A stretch of DNA of 10,749 bases from Helicobacteraceae bacterium (GTDB lineage Bacteria; Campylobacterota; Campylobacteria; Campylobacterales; Sulfurimonadaceae): NCBI GenBank assembly GCA_027084065.1, contig JALWLR010000263.1, forward strand, positions 1 to 10,749, given 5' to 3'. A program made the translations under genes and the position numbers. Below the pieces are notes generated by a model. The model did not search any database. It had not been told where the DNA came from and worked only from the letters and a program-made list of their open reading frames with translations. This document shows, piece after piece, positions 5,856 through 10,749 of this stretch. Position 1 is the stretch's first letter, and each line of letters opens with the position of its first letter.

Positions 5856-6326
5856 TTGGAAAAAAAAGAGAAGTGGCTACGAACGAAGCTGCAAAATCTA
5901 CCGGATCTAGAACCAATGGTGCATGAAGAGAGCTTCCGACTCTTTGGAGTACTGCATAGTGTAAAGAACTCGCCGCTTGAGCGCAAACTCCAACGTCTCA
6001 AAAATCCTACACCAAAAAATATCCAGCGATGCTACGATGAGTTCTACAAGGAGCAGGCACGTGCCTACATCCCTTTAAGAGTCTCGTACTTCGCCCATAA
6101 GATGAATATAGAGTTCAAAAACATTACATACAGAAAAATGAAACGGCGCTGGGGAAGTTGCTCTTGTGAAGGAACATTGACATTTAACACAAACCTGATG
6201 CAAAAAGAGGCACGCTTTATCGATGAAGTGATTGTCCATGAACTGGCACATCGTATTCATTTCAATCATTCTAAAGCGTTTCACAGGCTTGTCAAGAGCG
6301 TTTTAGAAAAACATTTTAATTTTTAA
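5856..6326 (+). CDS. YgjP-like (DUF45/WLM-type) zinc metallopeptidase-fold protein
   Basis: From the first standard start (TTG 5856) the protein has 156 residues. The family core is complete: RRWGSCS (97-103), a beta segment TLTFNTNLM (107-115) and the zinc motif HELAH (128-132), followed by NHSKAF (137-142), whose H138 is the likely third ligand. This is the YgjP fold (PF01863), related to SprT and M48 peptidases; its physiological substrate is unsettled. At 156 residues it is short, and the missing N-terminal part is encoded just upstream in the same frame. The true product is therefore probably about 200 residues from a non-standard start near 5724. It follows queC and converges with the next gene, overlapping it by 11 bases. 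Confidence 0.85.
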   Translation: MEKKEKWLRTKLQNLPDLEPMVHEESFRLFGVLHSVKNSPLERKLQRLKNPTPKNIQRCYDEFYKEQARAYIPLRVSYFAHKMNIEFKNITYRKMKRRWGSCSCEGTLTFNTNLMQKEARFIDEVIVHELAHRIHFNHSKAFHRLVKSVLEKHFNF

Positions 6327-7599
6327 GGGGTTCTTCTTTTAACAGTTTTTTCTTCTGCATGCAGCTTTTAGAAAGATTTGCATCAAAGTAGCTGACATCG
6401 TACTTACTCGATGGCGACCAAAATACCCATCCACTTGTATTTGCATCACGTGCAGCACGTAACTCTTCAGCTATTACACAAGCATCATACCTCTTTCTAA
6501 GTTTCGAATAATCACGAAATGCTTGAATCCAGGGTCGAAGCCTATGTGGTTGTATCTTTTTGCTTGCGTTTTTTAGACTTTTAAAAATCATTTCATACGG
6601 GTGCTCTGCAGGGTAGGCATATCCCATTGTACCACATGCAAAACTGGATGGATAGAGCATGGGAGCTATGTAGTCGACATGGGGTTCAAAGTTTTCGATG
6701 GTCTGCCCGATGTTGGTATCGTTTTTGTTCCAACAAATGTTTCCATAGGTATCGACAGAGAGAAAAACGCCGTAAGGGCGTAGTCGTTTGTTTGCATATA
6801 CCAAAAATGCAGCAATCGTTTTAAGCCTTTTTTCCATTGTGTTTTCATCTTGAAGTACAAGCCCCTGTTTTGCCGGAAAACGGATATAATCGAAATTTAT
6901 TTCATCAAAACCCGCTTCAGCAGCGGCTACTGCGACATCTAAAGCATATTTCCACGCTTTTTGGCTAAAGGGGTCTACCCATGCTATGTTATCATGATTG
7001 CGCCAGAGTTTTTGATCTTTTTTGATGGCATATTCAGGGTTGTTGGTTGCCTGATACTCATCTTTAAAAACGACAATTCGCGCTATAAGGTAGAGATTGC
7101 GCTTTTTGAGTCTTTGTATGTACTCATCGATATGGTAAACCTGCCTATTTTTAAACGCACCGTTTTGCAAAGCCTCTTTAGAGGAGGTTTTAAACAAAAT
7201 ATCGCCAAACTCGTTTTTTACATCGATAACGACACTATTAATGTAAGAGGCATCTGCAAGGCTTAAAATATTTTTAAAAGTTTTTGATTTTCTATGCGCA
7301 CCCCAAAATGTCAGATATACCCCATGCACCGTAAATGGCGTAAGCATATGAATCTTCTTGGAGGTGGGGTTAAATCGGTAACGTTTGTAGCCCGGTGCTA
7401 CAATATGAAAAACATTTGAATCGCTTTGAAGAGTGAAGTAGCCGTTTTTTTCACTTTTTACACACTGCTTCGCATCGCAGATTTTCGCTTTTTCTACAGC
7501 TGCATTTGTTTTACCGTTTTCTATAAAACCCTCAATTGTTTTCGTTTCTGCATGTAAAACAGTGACGACAAAAAGAGAAAAAAGAAATTTTTTTTTCAT
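6316..7599 (-). CDS. Exported putative glycoside hydrolase (DUF4015 family)
   Basis: A 427-residue protein with a cleavable-type signal peptide (1-17, ending LHA). A small beta-sandwich follows at about 20-85; EGFIENGKTNAAVEKAKI and GYFTLQSD resemble a carboxypeptidase-regulatory-like domain. Residues 88-405 form a TIM-barrel-type domain of the DUF4015 putative glycoside hydrolase family (PF13200). It has VVIDVKNEFGDI (123-134), VAWVDP-like (206-210), FDEINFDYIRFP (231-242), DYIAPMLYPSSF (309-320) and a late RPWIQAF (355-361). The acidic pair D232/E233 and D237 are candidates for catalysis. The substrate is unknown. The ATG has AAGG six bases upstream and lies two bases after the TRAP receptor stop, so the two are co-transcribed. 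Confidence 0.85.
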   Translation of the reverse strand: MKKKFLFSLFVVTVLHAETKTIEGFIENGKTNAAVEKAKICDAKQCVKSEKNGYFTLQSDSNVFHIVAPGYKRYRFNPTSKKIHMLTPFTVHGVYLTFWGAHRKSKTFKNILSLADASYINSVVIDVKNEFGDILFKTSSKEALQNGAFKNRQVYHIDEYIQRLKKRNLYLIARIVVFKDEYQATNNPEYAIKKDQKLWRNHDNIAWVDPFSQKAWKYALDVAVAAAEAGFDEINFDYIRFPAKQGLVLQDENTMEKRLKTIAAFLVYANKRLRPYGVFLSVDTYGNICWNKNDTNIGQTIENFEPHVDYIAPMLYPSSFACGTMGYAYPAEHPYEMIFKSLKNASKKIQPHRLRPWIQAFRDYSKLRKRYDACVIAEELRAARDANTSGWVFWSPSSKYDVSYFDANLSKSCMQKKKLLKEEPLKN

Positions 7600-7601
7600 G
7601 T

Positions 7602-8729
7602 TTACCTTACGTTTAGGAAGTATTTCAAACTGATGTCCGCATACTCTTTGGAAAGCTCAAGATGTTTGGCTATGGAAGCATACACTCTTTTAAACTCCGG
7701 ATTTTTCTCACTTTGTAAAGCAATCACTCGCTCTAGCGCCTTTTTGGCAGATTCGGTAACTTCATCGGGAAATTTTCTCAGCTTCACACCATACTCTTTG
7801 AGTTTTTGCAAAGAGTGAATATTTTCATAATGAAATTTATAGGTCATATTTGCATTCATTTCACTGCTGCAGACCTCTATCATCTGTTTGTGTTCATCAC
7901 CAAGACGATCCCAAAAAGCTTTGTTGAATGTCAGCTCCAAAATAGAACCCGGCTCATGCCAACCCGAGTAGTAGTAAGGAGCGACTTTGTAAAAGCCCAT
8001 TTTGATGTCCAAAGCAGGACCGACCCATTCCGTGGCATCTATAACACCACGCTCAAGTGAGGTATAGATTTCTCCTGCCGGTAGAAGTACCGGATTGACA
8101 CCAAGCTCCGCCATAACTTCGCCGCCAAGCCCGGGAATACGCATCTTAAGCCCCTTCATATCGGCAAGAGATTTTATCTCTTTACGAAACCATCCACCCA
8201 TTTGAATGTTTGTATTTCCGCCAAGAAGAGGGTAGAGGTTGTAGTTGGCATAAAGCTCACGCCATAGCTGCAAGCCTTCTCCGTAAAGCATCCAAGAGTT
8301 GATCTCTTCGGCATCAAAACCAAATGGAATGCCACTAAAGAGTGAAAATGCGGAGTTTTTTCCTTTCCAGTAATAAGGTCCGCTGTGAAAGGCATCTATC
8401 TCTCCTGAGCTTGCAGCATCGAAAACGGCAAGTGCCGGCACTAAAACATTTTTAGGATAGAGTTTGACTCGCAAAGAACCGCCGCTTACGGCTTCAAGAC
8501 GTTTGGCGAACTCCTCGACACCCTCTCCCATAATGGGAAAATGAGCAGGCCACGAGGTAGCGAGCTTGATTGTCGTTTTTTTACCGCGATTGATATGTAC
8601 GCTTTTTTTCTCTTTTTGTTTTGGATGCTTTGAGTAGTCTATAGCTACATGATGCCCTTCATTGCATCCAGAAAGCATTGCCGTCCCCGTCAAAGCTGCG
8701 GTCGTTGTCAGAAAATTTCGTCTATCCAT
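7602..8729 (-). CDS. TRAP transporter solute-binding protein, DctP family, TakP/FcbT-like
   Basis: A 375-residue periplasmic receptor. The N terminus has an RR motif (MDRRNFL) with a short hydrophobic run and a lipobox LSGC ending at Cys22, suggesting Tat export and lipid anchoring. The binding domain shows DctP features: IKLATSWPAHFP (54-65), then WFRKEIKSLADMKGLKMRIPG (180-200), whose Arg197 should clamp the ligand carboxylate, then LPAGEIYTSLERGVIDATEW (216-235) and YYYSGWHEPGS (252-262). This set resembles the TakP/FcbT group, which binds 2-oxoacids or aromatic acids. The exact ligand is not readable. No DctQ or DctM membrane gene is present in the window. It lies 18 bases after the YceI-like gene, with AGGA as ribosome site. 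Confidence 0.94.
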   Translation of the reverse strand: MDRRNFLTTTAALTGTAMLSGCNEGHHVAIDYSKHPKQKEKKSVHINRGKKTTIKLATSWPAHFPIMGEGVEEFAKRLEAVSGGSLRVKLYPKNVLVPALAVFDAASSGEIDAFHSGPYYWKGKNSAFSLFSGIPFGFDAEEINSWMLYGEGLQLWRELYANYNLYPLLGGNTNIQMGGWFRKEIKSLADMKGLKMRIPGLGGEVMAELGVNPVLLPAGEIYTSLERGVIDATEWVGPALDIKMGFYKVAPYYYSGWHEPGSILELTFNKAFWDRLGDEHKQMIEVCSSEMNANMTYKFHYENIHSLQKLKEYGVKLRKFPDEVTESAKKALERVIALQSEKNPEFKRVYASIAKHLELSKEYADISLKYFLNVR

Positions 8730-8747
8730 ATCACTGTTCCTGTTTGA

Positions 8748-9278
8748 TTATTTTTTATACTTGAGCTCAAACTCCAGTTCTACATCTTGCCATGTCTTTC
8801 CTTGATGTAGATCATAACACGCTTTGTTTATCGCATGTAGAGCAGGCAGCATTTCAAAATCGGCAAGGTCTATGACCCCTTCTGCCTCAACCTCATCATC
8901 TTCTACTTCATACTTCATAGGAACATCGAGTGTTTTTCCATTCATGGAAATGGCTACATGCAAGACATTTCCTTCAACTTTCGTAATTTTTGCCGTTATC
9001 ATCTCTACATTTTGCACCTTGAAAAAGTGTTCGACAAGTTTTTTATCTCTTGCTTTGTTTTTACTATCTACCGAAGATGTTTGAATTTCAACAGATGTTC
9101 CAAGCAGCATTTCTGTAAGTGAATCAGCCTTTTTTGAGTGTAGCTGTACATGATCGAAACCTCCTTTTACCCCTTTTTTCATCGGTGTTTTAAACGCTTT
9201 AAATTCGACATCGATCGAAGTAGCTTCATATCCAAATGCACTAAGTGCCAACATAGATGCTAGTAACAATTTTTTCAT
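8748..9278 (-). CDS. YceI-family periplasmic lipid-binding-like protein
   Basis: A 176-residue protein with a signal peptide (1-16, ending AFG) and the YceI lipocalin-like pattern: VEFKAFKTPMKKGVKGGFD (24-42), VEIQTSSVDSKNKARDKKL (63-81), HFFKVQ (84-89), SMNGKTLDVPMKYE (111-124), GVIDLADFEM (134-143) and a final KTWQDVELEF (161-170). YceI proteins form a barrel that binds isoprenoid-type lipids; the ligand here is unknown. It is the first gene of a unit with the TRAP receptor and the glycoside-hydrolase-like gene, all exported. The ATG has AAAGGA upstream, and a possible -10 box lies in the 43-base gap before it. Confidence 0.88.
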   Translation of the reverse strand: MKKLLLASMLALSAFGYEATSIDVEFKAFKTPMKKGVKGGFDHVQLHSKKADSLTEMLLGTSVEIQTSSVDSKNKARDKKLVEHFFKVQNVEMITAKITKVEGNVLHVAISMNGKTLDVPMKYEVEDDEVEAEGVIDLADFEMLPALHAINKACYDLHQGKTWQDVELEFELKYKK

Positions 9279-9302
9279 GGTGTATCCTTTAATATGGTGG
9301 TA

Positions 9303-9321
9303 TATGTGTATTGTACTCTAA
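9303..9321 (-). promoter_or_regulatory. Possible promoter of the yceI-like/TRAP/DUF4015 unit
   Basis: The 43-base gap contains TACAAT on the - strand (9315-9310), five of six matches to the -10 consensus, which would give a leader of about 25 bases. No -35 is evident and no terminator hairpin was seen after the preceding gene, so read-through from metG is also possible. Confidence 0.35.
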
Positions 9322-10326
9322 TTAGAACAAATCAAATGTAAGCTGTCGTGGAGATGCTTGAATTTTTTTCTCAAATAAAATCTCTTTCGTATAGCCGCCT
9401 ATGAATGCAAAATGAAATGATTGCTCGCGTAACAAAGAAAAAAGCTCCTCTTTTGTCCCATAATGGTAACATGCAGAACAGTTTGGCATATCGTACTCTT
9501 TTGGTAGTAAATAGATTGAGCGTGCCCATGGAGCATGCTCAAATAAAAACTCTATCTCTTGACGGAAGTAGCGCATATCTTTTTCAAAAATCAAAACCAG
9601 TTCGCTTGTTCCATACTCTTTTGGTTCGAAATTTTTATTGGTAAAAAGAATTTCGAAATGGGTAAGATGTTCAAATTTTTTGAAACGAAATGCTATTTCA
9701 TTCGTAGCATAAAAATTAAGCAGTTGTTCCAAAAAAGGAAGAAAAAATGGAGAGAGCAAAATTCGCTCATAGTAAAAATCTCTAAAGATAAAAGAAACCT
9801 CAAAGAGTGTTCGCTCTATGATTTCTATCTTGTAGCGAATAACATGTGGTAGCTCCTTTATGTCAGTAAAAAGCTCTTCTCTAACCAAAGAGGGAGTAAA
9901 AAGGATTTTCTGTCCATTTGGCACATCCCACAGTTTTTTTGTGAGTTCTTGCATGTTGCCATATGCCAAAACAACTTCATCGTTTGTCTCTATGTCCATT
10001 GCAAGCTCGAAAGCTATATCATCACAACTATAAGCTTCTACCTCTTTTTCCACCATGCGAAAACGAAGCAGTCGAAAAAGCGCTTCATCAAGTGAATCCA
10101 CTTTCAACCATGCTATTTCAGGATCACTAATTTGCACTGGTTTGTCAAAAATAACGGCATAGGCACCGTTACGAACCGCTTCTTCTATATCTGCAGGATT
10201 CTTTGCAAAAAAAATATCCCCACGTTTGATTTTTCCTGCATCGAAAACCACCTCGTTGTAAATGGTTACTTCAGGAGATGTCAGCAGGCGTGCACCGGTC
10301 AGTGCTACGATATTTTCAAGTCTCAT
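9322..10326 (-). CDS. Degenerate MurF N-domain-like protein encoded after metG
   Basis: A 334-residue protein without signal peptide or membrane segments. Its first 90 residues resemble the N-terminal UDP-substrate domain of MurF/MurE: FDAGKIKRGDIFFAKNPADIEEAVRNGA (28-55) follows the family pattern of an S/D-R-x-I-x-x-G-D-IFFA strand then A-x-x-x-GA. Where a Mur ligase has GKTTTK for ATP, this protein has only AYGNMQELTKKLWD (121-134), so it is unlikely to be an ATP-dependent ligase. The rest is rich in Phe, Glu and Lys and I recognise no other domain; C283/C286 form a CxxC pair. Its ATG overlaps the metG stop as ATGA. Related genes after metG are, from memory, found elsewhere in Campylobacterota as hypothetical or peptidoglycan-synthetase-like proteins. 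Confidence 0.7.
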   Translation of the reverse strand: MRLENIVALTGARLLTSPEVTIYNEVVFDAGKIKRGDIFFAKNPADIEEAVRNGAYAVIFDKPVQISDPEIAWLKVDSLDEALFRLLRFRMVEKEVEAYSCDDIAFELAMDIETNDEVVLAYGNMQELTKKLWDVPNGQKILFTPSLVREELFTDIKELPHVIRYKIEIIERTLFEVSFIFRDFYYERILLSPFFLPFLEQLLNFYATNEIAFRFKKFEHLTHFEILFTNKNFEPKEYGTSELVLIFEKDMRYFRQEIEFLFEHAPWARSIYLLPKEYDMPNCSACYHYGTKEELFSLLREQSFHFAFIGGYTKEILFEKKIQASPRQLTFDLF

Positions 10327-10749
10327 CCAATAGGCGTTCCGGGTTTTTTCGGTTTCTCCGGTCGTATCAAACAGAGCCCTTCGTCATCTTTAGCAGCAAG
10401 AAGCATACCCTCTGAGATGATTCCCATAAGTTTTGCAGGTTTGAGGTTGGCAACGACACATACCTGTGTACCCCTCAGCTCCTCTGCGGAGTAGAACTCT
10501 TTGATACCCGCGACAATCTGTCGTAGAGAGTCTTCGCCAAGGTCTACTTGCAATTTGAGCAGTTTTTTACTTTTTGGCACTTCCTCTGCCGAAACGACAG
10601 TTCCGACTTTCAAAGATGTTTCAAAAAATTGGCCTATCTCTATGAGGTTATCCTCCTCTTTTTTCTCTTTTTTGTCACTGCACTCCTCTTTTTGAGACTC
10701 TTTGGAGTTTGGCTGTGCTTGCGGTGCTTCAGGTAAAAGAGGCTCCTCT
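10323..10749 (-). CDS. metG: Methionyl-tRNA synthetase, C-terminal part (window-truncated)
   Basis: The frame is open to the window edge, so only the last 142 residues or so are visible. First comes a charged, Pro/Gln/Lys/Glu-rich linker, then the C-terminal tRNA-binding (EMAP-II/Trbp111-like OB-fold) domain. Its signatures are GQFFETSLKVGTVVSAEEVP, then KLLKLQVDLGE, RQIVAGIKEFY, VVANLKPAKLMGIISEGMLLA and the final PGTPIG. This domain dimerises and strengthens tRNA binding in MetG. The catalytic domain with HIGH and KMSKS lies beyond the window. A TTG at 10613 is inside this domain and is not a start. The stop overlaps the MurF-like gene's ATG by four bases. Confidence 0.95.
   Translation of the reverse strand, partial: EEPLLPEAPQAQPNSKESQKEECSDKKEKKEEDNLIEIGQFFETSLKVGTVVSAEEVPKSKKLLKLQVDLGEDSLRQIVAGIKEFYSAEELRGTQVCVVANLKPAKLMGIISEGMLLAAKDDEGLCLIRPEKPKKPGTPIG

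Noticed and set aside
6305..6330. AT-rich inverted repeat at the YgjP/DUF4015 convergent ends as a terminator
   Set aside because: Only about five A:T pairs can form and there is no GC stem. It is too weak to call.
10323..10613. Stand-alone tRNA-binding protein (Trbp111/CsaA-like) starting at TTG 10613
   Set aside because: The frame continues upstream to the window edge through a linker and includes the usual first strand of the domain, so it is the C-terminal part of metG.

Overview
The window looks like chromosomal DNA of a Campylobacterota bacterium, most likely Sulfurimonas or a close relative. The evidence is the moderately AT-rich, tightly overlapping gene layout (ATGA stop/start overlaps at four junctions), the run yihA / GNAT / mrdA behind an apparent lptA tail, a metG followed by a degenerate MurF-like gene, and promoters with a clear -10 box but little -35. 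The genus is an inference from remembered gene order and protein style, not from a search.

Left part (1-3361, + strand): an envelope-growth operon. The apparent end of lptA overlaps yihA (ribosome-assembly GTPase). A single-domain GNAT acetyltransferase with a cysteine-rich tail follows, then a small MreD-like membrane protein, then mrdA (PBP2, elongasome transpeptidase). Every junction overlaps, so this is one transcription unit. A hairpin at 3369-3400 closes it and also serves the convergent unit.

Middle (3380-5050, - strand): ybeY (16S rRNA maturation endonuclease) overlaps a CaCA-family cation antiporter. Upstream is a 68-residue Gln-rich protein resembling the YjfB putative motility family. 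It is divergent from queC (preQ0 synthase), with closely packed promoters in the 67-bp gap. The ybeY and queC starts carry near-identical -10/start arrangements that predict leaderless mRNAs.

queC is followed on the + strand by a YgjP-type (DUF45) metalloprotein gene. Its recognisable N-terminal region is open in frame but has no ATG, GTG or TTG to start it.

Right part (6316-10749, - strand): metG (C-terminal end only) overlaps a MurF-N-domain-like gene that lacks the ATP-binding loop. After 43 bp with a possible promoter comes a three-gene secreted/periplasmic unit: a YceI-family protein, a TakP/FcbT-like TRAP solute receptor with a twin-arginine-type lipoprotein signal, and an exported putative glycoside hydrolase (DUF4015). 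No TRAP membrane subunits are present in the window.

Most of the window is ordinary core genome. The points worth a second look are the missing YgjP start codon, the matched leaderless-type starts, the intertwined queC/yjfB-like promoters, the degenerate MurF-like protein and the receptor-only TRAP operon. I found no CRISPR array, insertion sequence, tRNA or rRNA, and no gene-free stretch longer than 300 bases.
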